From Chamaea fasciata (taxonomy: Eukaryota; Chordata; Aves; Passeriformes; Sylviidae): a DNA stretch of 64,000 bases. Made by a program: the position numbers and the translations under genes. Positions 50,244 to 62,820 of this stretch are shown here, piece after piece; the stretch's first letter is position 1, and every line of letters begins with the position of its first letter. The stretch spans positions 1-64,000 of the forward strand of contig JARCOQ010000095.1 of NCBI GenBank assembly GCA_029207755.1, in the 5' to 3' direction. Under the pieces are notes generated by a model, which saw only the letters and a list, made by a program, of their open reading frames with translations, was not told the DNA's origin and did no database searches.

Positions 50244-52221
50244 GAGTGTTTCAAACCAATGCCAATTCTCATTCTTCAGTGAACACTGAGACCGCTGCTC
50301 ATTCAGCTGCAGTAAAAGTAGAATGTGACTGTATCTCCTCCGTATTCCTTCTTGTCTAAAATAAAATGTAGGTGCTTTGCAAGGAGCAGGCATCCCCGTT
50401 AAAACTCTCTTCTTGTGTACAAGACGTTCACCAAAAAAGTTGGTCTTGATTTAATAGATCATCTTCTATCTTCCTGCGGCTGTTTTCTTGCGTAGCCCTA
50501 GCAAAACCGAAGGAAGGTATTGTGGACCTGAAATTTCACTCCTTTCTACATCCTCTCTACTATATTTAATTGTGTAGGTTTCAAGTCATGCCAAAAAGAC
50601 TCGTTGATAAATCAACAGAGTATATTTGGATTAAATATTCATGACTGCTGTTGCTCTGCCTAGGAGGTCATGAAGCCAGGGGCTTGGGTGAGCTTTGTCT
50701 GCTGCTGTTTGTGCTTGCTCCAGGCTGCCTGGAAGAAGAGACCAAAGCTGCTCCCCACCTCAGCAGAGCTGGGTTCTGCAGGGTTTGGGGGCTACCCTGG
50801 GCACTGCTGTGTCCTGGGGTGGGAAATCCCATTTCTAGTCAAAGGAGGATGCTTCACAGTTAGTCTTGGAATCCAGCTTTTCTCTTTCAAAGCAAGTTTC
50901 AGAAACCTGTTGGTTTGGTTTTTTGGTCTGCTTTCTTCTGTGGTTTGTTGTTGTTGTTTTGTTGGGGTTTTTTGGTTTGGTTTGGTTTTGGTTTGGTTTT
51001 CTTTCTCTAGAAGAAAGAGGTGATTCTATGATTGGCAGATATGAAATAGGACTGATTTCCTTCATTGCCCACTAAGAGAAATTGTATAGAAAGTGAATGG
51101 GAAAGACGGTAAAACTTCTGCTAAGGCCTTAAAGCTTAGATGAGGTGTTGTCCAAGAAAATGACCGTTAAGCCCGTGAAGAAAAGGGATGTTAAAGCCAT
51201 CTTCTGACTTTCAGCCTCCCAGTATCTGTAGTTGGTAGTGAATGTTTCATCAGGGTGCTAAGAATATTTTTTTTCTTTTTTGTCCTTCTTTCTCTGCTTG
51301 AAAATCGAAGTGTGCAGCTTGGAACACCGAGCATCTTTTCAGCTTGTTCTGCTTTTGGTCTAAGTCTGCCAGCTCCGCTGATGTTTGGATTTTTTAGCAG
51401 AACTTCCTCCTCTAGCTTCTTGCTTTGAACCTTAGGAAAAAAAACAGTTGCCCTGGGCACCAGCAATCCCGATCCGCCAGGGAACTTGGGCAGCCGAGGC
51501 GATTTACGTCGATTGCGTAACCTACGCTAACTTTCCTGAATAGCCTCTGCTGCGTCATCTACGTAAGGCGCGTGAACTGCGGCGAGCTAGGGAAGCTCGG
51601 CAAGCTACCAGCGCAGCCTCTCAGTGCCGGGCAAAACCAAAGCGTAGCACTCGTTTTTTCGGGAGAGGAGGATAGAAACCCTTGGTGGTTGCACCGCACA
51701 GACAAGTGTGACCGTGTCCCTGCAGTAGAAATCACCAAAGACATGTTTGGCGTTCCCCCTGATGCGGTGGTTTTGCGGTACTCGCTGCTGCTTTGGCGCT
51801 TCTCCTTCTCCGCTGAGGTTAAATTGGATGTGGCTGAACTGTTGCCGTGCCTGCTCTGGTTGTAGGCACCTGGTTGCGTTCATTGCCTGCTTGTGTAAAA
51901 TACACCGAGGCAAAGGAGAAGCAGGGATAGCAAGCCCCGGTGTCTGCAGCCTAAACATTCGGCTCATTGCTGAGGTGCTCGAGCTCCATCCAGAAAGCAC
52001 AGGGTGTGCTTTGTCTTGGCAGCATTCAAGACGGAAAGCGCTTTGGAAATGGCTTCTGCCTGTTGCCCTCCGCTTTTCCTTCCGTGCCTCCTGCTTCCCT
52101 GGGCTGCTCCTGTGACCCAGGCAGCCCCTATCTCATGCAACCAAAAGCATCACGGCGAGTGGAGGAGCAATTAGGGTCAAAAAAAAAGGATGGAGAAAAG
52201 CTTGAGGGCGTGAAGACACCA

Positions 52222-52271
<50 letters not shown>

Positions 52272-53387
52272 CTAGAACTTGGAGAGGGTAGAGCTGAGGT
52301 AAAAACTTAGCCTTCTTTCTAAGGCAGGAAGCTTGAATTTTACCTTAAGAACAGCTGAGTGTTACCTTGCTGCTGTCCTTCTGAGCATGGACAGCAGCCC
52401 TGCAAGCCAGAATCCTGCCTTCCACTTGAGAGAGTCCCTTTTAATCCTTACAGCCTCCACTTTCTGAAGAGCTGACGTGCCTGTCTAACGTGCAGCTCCT
52501 ACAGACATCGTTTCTGAGGCAGCATCAAGCTGGAAAAAAAGAAACCGAAAGTGCAAGTGCAAGTGAAGAGAGCTCAGTGTGGTTAAGTGACCAATATTAA
52601 TGGGTGCATTAGAGGACAAAGAAAAGCAAATGAAATTTTGCTACAGATGTCAGGAGCAGTTCTGTAGTTAGAAAATGCGATTCCTGGGTGGTTTCTTTAG
52701 TATTTCATCACGACCAATATGATGAAAATCTCCTTGGAAACTTTCCCAAGAAGCCGAACAAGAATACGTTGATCATAAATGGAGCAGGGCATGGTTTGCT
52801 GAGGATTCTTCACCGTGCAGTTGAAACAAACGAACAATTTGCAGTTTGAACTATGTTTGGACCCAGGAAGCAGGTAGACTGTCCACTTTAGCGACGATAA
52901 AAGAAGAAGGCAGACTTTTTTCTGTGTTTTGCAGGTGTTCATTTGGTGTTTTAGCAAGGGGTGCTGCAGTCTTGCCTTATTTGCCAATCTCTGTCCAGTC
53001 TTCTTCTGTATTTCCTGGTCAAGTGCTTTTCCTTCTTGAAATAGAAAGAATTGTTCATTTCATTCAGCTGGCTTTGATAGACTTCCGTACAGTGCAACAT
53101 AGTACCCAATGAAGCCAGACACAATGCCTTCAGTGCATTCGAGGCTACTGGAACTCAGGTGACGTGGCTGAGTCACTGGAGCTGCTTCTGTTCTGTGGCT
53201 GGACTTAAGGCTATGGATTGTTGATGGCAGCTCCAAAAATACTTCTCGTGGATTTGGGGGTCTTACTGATTTTTGGGTTTTTAATTATTATTATTACTCT
53301 TCTTTTTCCTAAAATGCACTTTAAAGAAAAATCTTACACGGGCAGAAGAAGTTCTTTAGAAAAGCAAATGCCATTGACATCTTCATT
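50244..53387. repeat. Unit 17 (3144 bp, epsilon start, delta end)
   Basis: It has gacgttcacc, ctgcggctg and 531T/543T. It is the first copy to read gcgcttctccttctcc (offset 1558 C-to-T), shared later with units 18 and 20. The T run is 45 bases (52225-52269). The second half is delta. Confidence 0.97.
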
Positions 53388-55364
53388 GAGTGTTTCAAAC
53401 CAATGCCAATTCTCATTCTTTAGTGAACACTGAGACCGCTGCTCATTCAGCTGCAGTAAAAGTAGAATGTGACTGTATCTCCTCCGTATTCCTTCTTGTC
53501 TAAAATAAAATGTAGGTGCTTTGCAAGGAGCAGGCATCCCCGTTAAAACTCTCTTCTTGTGTACAAGATGTTCACCAAAAAAGTTGGTCTTGATTTAATA
53601 GATCATCTTCTATCTTCCTGTGGCTGTTTTCTTGCGTAGCCCTAGCAAAACCGAAGGAAGGTATTGTGGACCTGAAATTTCACTCCTTTCTACATCCTCT
53701 CTACTATATTTAATTGTGTAGGTTTCAAGTCATGCCAAAAAGACTCGTTGATAAATCAACAGAGTATATTTGGATTAAATATTCATGACTGCTGTTGCTC
53801 TGCCTAGGAGGTCATGAAGCCAGGGGCTTGGGTGAGCTTTGTCTGCTGCTGTTTGTGCTTGCTCCAGGCTGCCTGGAAGAAGAGACCAAAGCTGCTCCCC
53901 ACCTCAGCAGAGCTGGGCTCTGCAGGGTTCGGGGGCTACCCTGGGCACTGCTGTGTCCTGGGGTGGGAAATCCCATTTCTAGTCAAAGGAGGATGCTTCA
54001 CAGTTAGTCTTGGAATCCAGCTTTTCTCTTTCAAAGCAAGTTTCAGAAACCTGTTGGTTTGGTTTTTTGGTCTGCTTTCTTCTGTGGTTTGTTGTTGTTG
54101 TTTTGTTGGGGTTTTTTTGGTTCGGTTTGGTTTTGGTTTGGTTTTCTTTCTCTAGAAGAAAGAGGTGATTCTATGATTGGCAGATATGAAATAGGACTGA
54201 TTTCCTTCATTGCCCACTAAGAGAAATTGTATAGAAAGTGAATGGGAAAGATGGTAAAACTTCTGCTAAGGCCTTAAAGCTTAGATGAGGTGTTGTCCAA
54301 GAAAATGACCGTTAAGCCCGTGAAGAAAAGGGATGTTAAAGCCATCTTCTGACTTTCAGCCTCCCAGTATCTGTAGTTGGTAGTGAATGTTTCATCAGGG
54401 TGCTAAGAATATTTTTTTCTTTTTTGTCCTTCTTTCTCTGCTTGAAAATCGAAGTGTGCAGCTTGGAACACCGAGCATCTTTTCAGCTTGTTCTGCTTTT
54501 GGTCTAAGTCTGCCAGCTCCGCTGATGTTTGGATTTTTTAGCAGAACTTCCTCCTCTAGCTTCTTGCTTTGAACCTTAGGAAAAAAAACAGTTGCCCTGG
54601 GCACCAGCAATCCCGATCCGCCAGGGAACTTGGGCAGCCGAGGCGATTTACGTCGATTGCGTAACCTACGCTAACTTTCCTGAATAGCCTCTGCTGCGTC
54701 ATCTACGTAAGGCGCGTGAACTGCGGCGAGCTAGGGAAGCTCGGCAAGCTACCAGCGCAGCCTCTCAGTGCCGGGCAAAACCAAAGCGTAGCACTCGTTT
54801 TTTCGGGAGAGGAGGATAGAAACCCTTGGTGGTTGCACCGCACAGACAAGTGTGACCGTGTCCCTGCAGTAGAAATCACCAAAGACATGTTTGGCGTTCC
54901 CCCTGATGCGGTGGTTTTGCGGTACTCGCTGCTGCTTTGGCGCTTCTCCTTCTCCGCTGAGGTTAAATTGGATGTGGCTGAACTGTTGCCGTGTCTGCTC
55001 TGGTTGTAGGCACCTGGTTGCGTTCATTGCCTGCTTGTGTAAAATACACCGAGGCAAAGGAGAAGCAGGGATAGCAAGCCCCGGTGTCTGCAGCCTAAAC
55101 ATTCGGCTCATTGCTGAGGTGCTCGAGCTCCATCCAGAAAGCACAGGGTGTGCTTTGTCTTGGCAGCATTCAACACGGAAAGCGCTTTGGAAATGGCTTC
55201 TGCCTGTTGCCCTCCGCTTTTCCTTCCGTGCCTCCTGCTTCCCTGGGCTGCTCCTGTGACCCAGGCAGCCCCTATCTCATGCAACCAAAAGCATCACGGC
55301 GAGTGGAGGAGCAATTAGGGTCAAAAAAAAAGGATGGAGAAAAGCTTGAGGGCGTGAAGACACC

Positions 55365-55399
<35 letters not shown>

Positions 55400-56518
55400 C
55401 TTGAACTTGGAGAGGGTAGAGCTGAGGTAAAAACTTAGCCTTCTTTCTAAGGCAGGAAGCTTGAATTTTACCTTAAGAACAGCTGAGTGTTACCTTGCTG
55501 CTGTCCTTCTGAGCATGGACAGCAGCCCTGCAAGCCAGAATCCTGCCTTCCACTTGAGAGAGTCCCTTTTAATCCTTACAGCCTCCACTTTCTGAAGAGC
55601 TGACGTGCCTGTCTAACGTGCAGCTCCTACAGACATCGTTTCTGAGGCAGCATCAAGCTGGAAAAAAAAGAAACCGAAAGTGCAAGTGCAAGTTAAGAGA
55701 GCTCAGTGTGGTTAAGTGACCAATATTAATGGGTGCATTAGAGGACAAAGAAAAGCAAATGAAATTTTGCTACAGATGTCAGGAGCAGTTCTGTAGTTAG
55801 AAAATGCGATTCCTGGGTGGTTTCTTTAGTATTTCATCACGACCAATATGATGAAAATCTCCTTGGAAACTTTCCCAAGAAGCCGAACAAGAATACGTTG
55901 ATCATAAATGGAGCAGGGCATGGTTTGCTGAGGATTCTTCACCGTGCAGTTGAAACAAACGAACAATTTGCAGTTTGAACTATGTTTGGACCCAGGAAGC
56001 AGGTAGACTGTCCACTTTAGCGACGATAAAAGAAGAAGGCAGACTTTTTTCTGTGTTTTGCAGGTGTTCATTTGGTGTTTTAGCAAGGGGTGCTGCAGTC
56101 TTGCCTTATTTGCCAATCTCTGTCCAGTCTTCTTCTGTATTTCCTGGTCAAGTGCTTTTCCTTCTTGAAATAGAAAGAATTGTTCATTTCATTCAGCTGG
56201 CTTTGATAGACTTCCGTACAGTGCAACATAGTACCCAATGAAGCCAGACACAATGCCTTCAGTGCATTCGAGGCTACTGGAACTCAGGTGACGTGGCTGA
56301 GTCACTGGAGCTGCTTCTGTTCTGTGGCTGGACTTAAGGCTATGGATTGTTGATGGCAGCTCCAAAAATACTTCTCGTGGATTTTGGGGTCTTACTGATT
56401 TTTGTTTTTTTTTAATTATTATTATTACTCTTCTTTTTCCTAAAATGCACTTTAAAGAAAAATCTTACACGGGCAGAAGAAGTTCTTTAGAAAAGCAAAT
56501 GCCATTGACATCTTCATT
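53388..56518. repeat. Unit 18 (3131 bp, shortest copy)
   Basis: The first half is close to type C (531C, 543C, ttcgg in the TTTGG tract, gatgg, one T fewer after aagaata) but without the ctttagcg change. The T run is only 31 bases (55367-55397) and lacks the C before it. It is followed by gccttgaac instead of gcctagaac. Private changes include gccgtgtctg near 54990, attcaacacgg near 55173 and one extra A in the A run near 55668. Confidence 0.97.
55367..55403 (+). repeat. Contracted poly-T with broken TAG, unit 18
   Basis: Thirty-one T followed by gccttg, where the other 19 copies read gcctag. If the poly-T/GCCTAG junction served as a splice acceptor, this copy would lack it. Confidence 0.9.
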
Positions 56519-58497
56519 GAGTGTTTCAAACCAATGCCAATTCTCATTCTTCAGTGAACACTGAGACCGCTGCTCATTCAGCTGCAGTAAAAGTAGAATG
56601 TGACTGTATCTCCTCCGTATTCCTTCTTGTCTAAAATAAAATGTAGGTGCTTTGCAAGGAGCAGGCATCCCCATTAAAACTCTCTTCTTGTGTACAAGAT
56701 GTTCACCAAAAAAGTTGGTCTTGATTTAATAGATCATCTTCTATCTTCCTGTGGCTGTTTTCTTGCGTAGCCCTAGCAAAACCGAAGGAAGGTATTGTGG
56801 ACCTGAAATTTCACTCCTTTCTACATCCTCTCTACTATATTTAATTGTGTAGGTTTCAAGTCATGCCAAAAAGACTCGTTGATAAATCAACAGAGTATAT
56901 TTGGATTAAATATTCATGACTGCTGTTGCTCTGCCTAGGAGGTCATGAAGCCAGGGGCTTGGGTGAGCTTTGTCTGCTGCTGTTTGTGCTTGCTCCAGGC
57001 TGCCTGGAAGAAGAGACCAAAGCTGCTCCCCACCTCAGCAGAGCTGGGCTCTGCAGGGTTCGGGGGCTACCCTGGGCACTGCTGTGTCCTGGGGTGGGAA
57101 ATCCCATTTCTAGTCAAAGGAGGATGCTTCACAGTTAGTCTTGGAATCCAGCTTTTCTCTTTCAAAGCAAGTTTCAGAAACCTGTTGGTTTGGTTTTTTG
57201 GTCTGCTTTCTTCTGTGGTTTGTTGTTGTTGTTTTGTTGGGGTTTTTTGGTTCGGTTTGGTTTTGGTTTGGTTTTCTTTCTCTAGAAGAAAGAGGTGATT
57301 CTATGATTGGCAGATATGAAATATGACTGATTTCCTTCATTGCCCACTAAGAGGAATTTTATAGAAAGTGAATGGGAAAGATGGTAAAACTTCTGCTAAG
57401 GCCTTAAAGCTTAGATGAGGTGTTGTCCAAGAAAATGACCGTTAAGCCCGTGAAGAAAAGGGATGTTAAAGCCATCTTCTGACTTTCAGCCTCCCAGTAT
57501 CTGTAGTTGGTAGTGAATGTTTCATCAGGGTGCTAAGAATATTTTTTTTCTTTTTTGTCCTTCTTTCTCTGCTTGAAAATCGAAGTGTGCAGCTTGGAAC
57601 ACCGAGCATCTTTTCAGCTTGTTCTGCTTTTGGTCTAAGTCTGCCAACTCCGCTGATGTTTGGATTTTTTAGCAGAACTTCCTCCTCTAGCTTCTTGCTT
57701 TGAACCTTAGGAAAAAAAAACAGTTGCCCTGGGCACCAGCAATCCCGATCCGCCAGGGAACTTGGGCAGCCGAGGCGATTTACGTCGATTGCGTAACCTA
57801 CGCTAACTTTCCTGAATAGCCTCTGCTGCGTCATCTACGTAAGGCGCGTGAACTGCGGCGAGCTAGGGAAGCTCGGCAAGCTACCAGCGCAGCCTCTCAG
57901 TGCCGGGCAAAACCAAAGCGTAGCACTCGTTTTTTCGGGAGAGGAGGATAGAAACCCTTGGTGGTTGCACCGCACAGACAAGTGTGACCGTGTCCCAGCA
58001 GTAGAAATCACCAAAGACATGTTTGGCGTTCCCCCTGATGCGGTGGTTTTGCGGTACTCGCTGCTGCTTTAGCGCTTCTCCTTCTCCGCTGAGGTTAAAT
58101 TGGATGTGGCTGAACTGTTGCCGTGCCTGCTTCTGGTTGTAGGCACCTGGTTGCGTTCATTGCCTGCTTGTGTAAAATACACCGAGGCAAAGGAGAAGCA
58201 GGGATAGCAAGCCCCGGTGTCTGCAGCCTAAACATTCGGCTCATTGCTGAGGTGCTCGAGCTCCATCCAGAAAGCACAGGGTGTGCTTTGTCTTGGCAGC
58301 ATTCAAGACGGAAAGCGCTTTGGAAATGGCTTCTGCCTGTTGCCCTCCGCTTTTCCTTCCGTGCCTCCTGCTTCCCTGGGCTGCTCCTGTGACCCAGGCA
58401 GCCCCTATCTCATGCAACCAAAAGCATCACGGCGAGTGGAGGAGCAATTAGGGTCAAAAAAAAAGGATGGAGAAAAGCTTGAGGGCGTGAAGACACC

Positions 58498-58549
<52 letters not shown>

Positions 58550-59665
58550 CTAGAACTTGGAGAGGGTAGAGCTGAGGTAAAAACTTAGCCTTCTTTCTAA
58601 GGCAGGAAGCTTGAATTTTACCTTAAGAACAGCTGAGTGTTACCTTGCTGCTGTCCTTCTGAGCATGGACAGCAGCCCTGCAAGCCAGAATCCTGCCTTC
58701 CACTTGAGAGAGTCCCTTTTAATCCTTACAGCCTCCACTTTCTGAAGAGCTGACGTGCCTGTCTAACGTGCAGCTCCTACAGACATCGTTTCTGAGGCAG
58801 CATCAAGCTGGAAAAAAAGAAACCGAAAGTGCAAGTGCAAGTTAAGAGAGCTCAGTGTGGTTAAGTGACCAATATTAATGGGTGCATTAGAGGACAAAGA
58901 AAAGCAAATGAAATTTTGCTACAGATGTCAGGAGCAGTTCTGTAGTTAGAAAATGCGATTCCTGGGTGGTTTCTTTAGTATTTCATCACGACCAATATGA
59001 TGAAAATCTCCTTGGAAACTTTCCCAAGAAGCCGAACAAGAATACGTTGATCATAAATGGAGCAGGGCATGGTTTGCTGAGGATTCTTCACCGTGCAGTT
59101 GAAACAAACGAACAATTTGCAGTTTGAACTATGTTTGGACCCAGGAAGCAGGTAGACTGTCCACTTTAGCGACGATAAAAGAAGAAGGCAGACTTTTTTC
59201 TGTGTTTTGCAGGTGTTCATTTGGTGTTTTAGCAAGGGGTGCTGCAGTCTTGCCTTATTTACCAATCTCTGTCCAGTCTTCTTCTGTATTTCCTGGTCAA
59301 GTGCTTTTCCTTCTTGAAATAGAAAGAATTGTTCATTTCATTCAGTTGGCTTTGATAGACTTCCGTACAGTGCAACATAGTACCCAATGAAGCAAGACAC
59401 AATGCCTTCAGTGCATTCGAGGCTACTGGAACTCAGGTGACGTGGCTGAGTCACTGGAGCTGCTTCTGTTCTGTGGCTGGACTTAAGGCTATGGATTGTT
59501 GATGGCAGCTCCAAAAATACTTCTCGTGGATTTTGGGGTCTTACTGATTTTTGTTTTTTTAATTATTATTATTACTCTTCTTTTTCCTAAAATGCACTTT
59601 AAAGAAAAATCTTACACGGGCAGAAGAAGTTCTTTAGAAAAGCAAATGCCATTGACATCTTCATT
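56519..59665. repeat. Unit 19 (3147 bp, C-like with several private changes)
   Basis: It has ctttagcg and tgcttctgg as in units 5 and 7, and the GGAATTTT variant of unit 6. Private changes are ccccattaaa, ccaactccg, gtcccagcag and one extra A in the run before cagttgccc. The T run is 48 bases (58500-58547). It is the first copy with aatatgactg in place of aataggactg. Confidence 0.97.
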
Positions 59666-61642
59666 GAGTGTTTCAAACCAATGCCAATTCTCATTCTTCA
59701 GTGAACACTGAGACCGCTGCTCATTCAGCTGCAGTAAAAGTAGAATGTGACTGTATCTCCTCCGTATTCCTTCTTGTCTAAAATAAAATGTAGGTGCTTT
59801 GCAAGGAGCAGGCATCCCCGTTAAAACTCTCTTCTTGTGTACAAGACGTTCACCAAAAAAGTTGGTCTTGATTTAATAGATCATCTTCTATCTTCCTGCG
59901 GCTGTTTTCTTGCGTAGCCCTAGCAAAACCGAAGGAAGGTATTGTGGACCTGAAATTTCACTCCTTTCTACATCCTCTCTACTATATTTAATTGTGTAGG
60001 TTTCAAGTCATGCCAAAAAGACTCGTTGATAAATCAACAGAGTATATTTGGATTAAATATTCATGACTGCTGTTGCTCTGCCTAGGAGGTCATGAAGCCA
60101 GGGGCTTGGGTGAGCTTTGTCTGCTGCTGTTTGTGCTTGCTCCAGGCTGCCTGGAAGAAGAGACCAAAGCTGCTCCCCACCTCAGCAGAGCTGGGTTCTG
60201 CAGGGTTTGGGGGCTACCCTGGGCACTGCTGTGTCCTGGGGTGGGAAATCCCATTTCTAGTCAAAGGAGGATGCTTCACAGTTAGTCTTGGAATCCAGCT
60301 TTTCTCTTTCAAAGCAAGTTTCAGAAACCTGTTGGTTTGGTTTTTTGGTCTGCTTTCTTCTGTGGTTTGTTGTTGTTGTTTTGTTGGGGTTTTTTGGTTT
60401 GGTTTGGTTTTGGTTTGGTTTTCTTTCTCTAGAAGAAAGAGGTGATTCTATGATTGGCAGATATGAAATATGACTGATTTCCTTCATTGCCCACTAAGAG
60501 AAATTGTATAGAAAGTGAATGGGAAAGACGGTAAAACTTCTGCTAAGGCCTTAAAGCTTAGATGAGGTGTTGTCCAAGAAAATGACCGTTAAGCCCGTGA
60601 AGAAAAGGGATGTTAAAGCCGTCTTCTGACTTTCAGCCTCCCAGTATCTGTAGTTGGTAGTGAATGTTTCATCAGGGTGCTAAGAATATTTTTTTCTTTT
60701 TTGTCCTTCTTTCTCTGCTTGAAAATCGAAGTGTGCAGCTTGGAACACCGAGCATCTTTTCAGCTTGTTCTGCTTTTGGTCTAAGTCTGCCAGCTCCGCT
60801 GATGTTTGGATTTTTTAGCAGAACTTCCTCCTCTAGCTTCTTGCTTTGAACCTTAGGAAAAAAAACAGTTGCCCTGGGCACCAGCAATCCCGATCCGCCA
60901 GGGAACTTGGGCAGCCGAGGCGATTTACGTCGATTGCGTAACCTACGCTAACTTTCCTGAATAGCCTCTGCTGCGTCATCTACGTAAGGCGCGTGAACTG
61001 CGGCGAGCTAGGGAAGCTCGGCAAGCTACCAGCGCAGCCTCTCAGTGCCGGGCAAAACCAAAGCGTAGCACTCGTTTTTTCGGGAGAGGAGGATAGAAAC
61101 CCTTGGTGGTTGCACCGCACAGACAAGTGTGACCGTGTCCCTGCAGTAGAAATCACCAAAGACATGTTTGGCGTTCCCCCTGATGCGGTGGTTTTGCGGT
61201 ACTCGCTGCTGCTTTGGCGCTTCTCCTTCTCCGCTGAGGTTAAATTGGATGTGGCTGAACTGTTGCCGTGCCTGCTCTGGTTGTAGGCACCTGGTTGCGT
61301 TCATTGCCTGCTTGTGTAAAATACACCGAGGCAAAGGAGAAGCAGGGATAGCAAGCCCCGGTGTCTGCAGCCTAAACATTCGGCTCATTGCTGAGGTGCT
61401 CGAGCTCCATCCAGAAAGCACAGGGTGTGCTTTGTCTTGGCAGCATTCAAGACGGAAAGCGCTTTGGAAATGGCTTCTGCCTGTTGCCCTCCGCTTTTCC
61501 TTCCGTGCCTCCTGCTTCCCTGGGCTGCTCCTGTGACCCAGGCAGCCCCTATCTCATGCAACCAAAAGCATCACGGCGAGTGGAGGAGCAATTAGGGTCA
61601 AAAAAAAAGGATGGAGAAAAGCTTGAGGGCGTGAAGACACCA

Positions 61643-61645
<3 letters not shown>

Positions 61646-61702
<57 letters not shown>
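61646..61702 (+). repeat. Expanded poly-T, 57 bases, unit 20
   Basis: The longest T run in the window, accounting for unit 20 being the longest copy. Long homopolymers are error-prone in sequencing, so the exact length is less certain than the expansion itself. Confidence 0.9.
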
Positions 61703-61704
<2 letters not shown>

Positions 61705-62588
61705 CTAGAACTTGGAGAGGGTAGAGCTGAGGTAAAAACTTAGCCTTCTTTCTAAGGCAGGAAGCTTGAATTTTACCTTAAGAACAGCTGAGTGTTACCT
61801 TGCTGCTGTCCTTCTGAGCATGGACAGCAGCCCTGCAAGCCAGAATCCTGCCTTCCACTTGAGAGAGTCCCTTTTAATCCTTACAGCCTCCACTTTCTGA
61901 AGAGCTGACGTGCCTGTCTAACGTGCAGCTCCTACAGACATCGTTTCTGAGGCAGCATCAAGCTGGAAAAAAAGAAACCGAAAGTGCAAGTGCAAGTTAA
62001 GAGAGCTCAGTGTGGTTAAGTGACCAATATTAATGGGTGCATTAGAGGACAAAGAAAAGCAAATGAAATTTTGCTACAGATGTCAGGAGCAGTTCTGTAG
62101 TTAGAAAATGCGATTCCTGGGTGGTTTCTTTAGTATTTCATCACGACCAATATGATGAAAATCTCCTTGGAAACTTTCCCAAGAAGCCGAACAAGAATAC
62201 GTTGATCATAAATGGAGCAGGGCATGGTTTGCTGAGGATTCTTCACCGTGCAGTTGAAACAAACGAACAATTTGCAGTTTGAACTATGTTTGGACCCAGG
62301 AAGCAGGTAGACTGTCCACTTTAGCGACGATAAAAGAAGAAGACAGACTTTTTTCTGTGTTTTGCAGGTGTTCATTTGGTGTTTTAGCAAGGGGTGCTGC
62401 AGTCTTGCCTTATTTACCAATCTCTGTCCAGTCTTCTTCTGTATTTCCTGGTCAAGTGCTTTTCCTTCTTGAAATAGAAAGAATTGTTCATTTCATTCAG
62501 TTGGCTTTGATAGACTTCCGTACAGTGCAACATAGTACCCAATGAAGCAAGACACAATGCCTTCAGTGCATTCGAGGCTACTGGAACT

Positions 62589-62608
62589 CACGTGACGTGG
62601 CTGAGTCA
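62589..62608 (+). promoter_or_regulatory. CACGTG-bearing variant of the UPRE/AP-1 composite, unit 20
   Basis: The same G-to-C variant as in unit 4, about 50 kb away: CACGTG 62589-62594, TGACGTGG 62593-62600 and TGAGTCA 62602-62608. No other unit in the window has it. Confidence 0.4.
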
Positions 62609-62820
62609 CTGGAGCTGCTTCTGTTCTGTGGCTGGACTTAAGGCTATGGATTGTTGATGGCAGCTCCAAAAATACTTCTCGTGGATTTTGGGGTCTTACT
62701 GATTTTTGTTTTTTTAATTATTATTATTACTCTTCTTTTTCCTAAAATGCACTTTAAAGAAAAATCTTACACGGGCAGAAGAAGTTCTTTAGAAAAGCAA
62801 ATGCCATTGACATCTTCATT

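Larger units (their letters stand above)
59666..62820. repeat. Unit 20 (3155 bp, longest copy)
   Basis: Epsilon type, with aatatgactg, gccgtcttc in place of gccatcttc, and gcgcttctccttctcc. The T run is 57 bases (61646-61702), the longest in the window. It carries a private G-to-A change (agaagacagac) near 62342 and the CACGTG variant at 62589-62594 shared only with unit 4. Confidence 0.97.
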
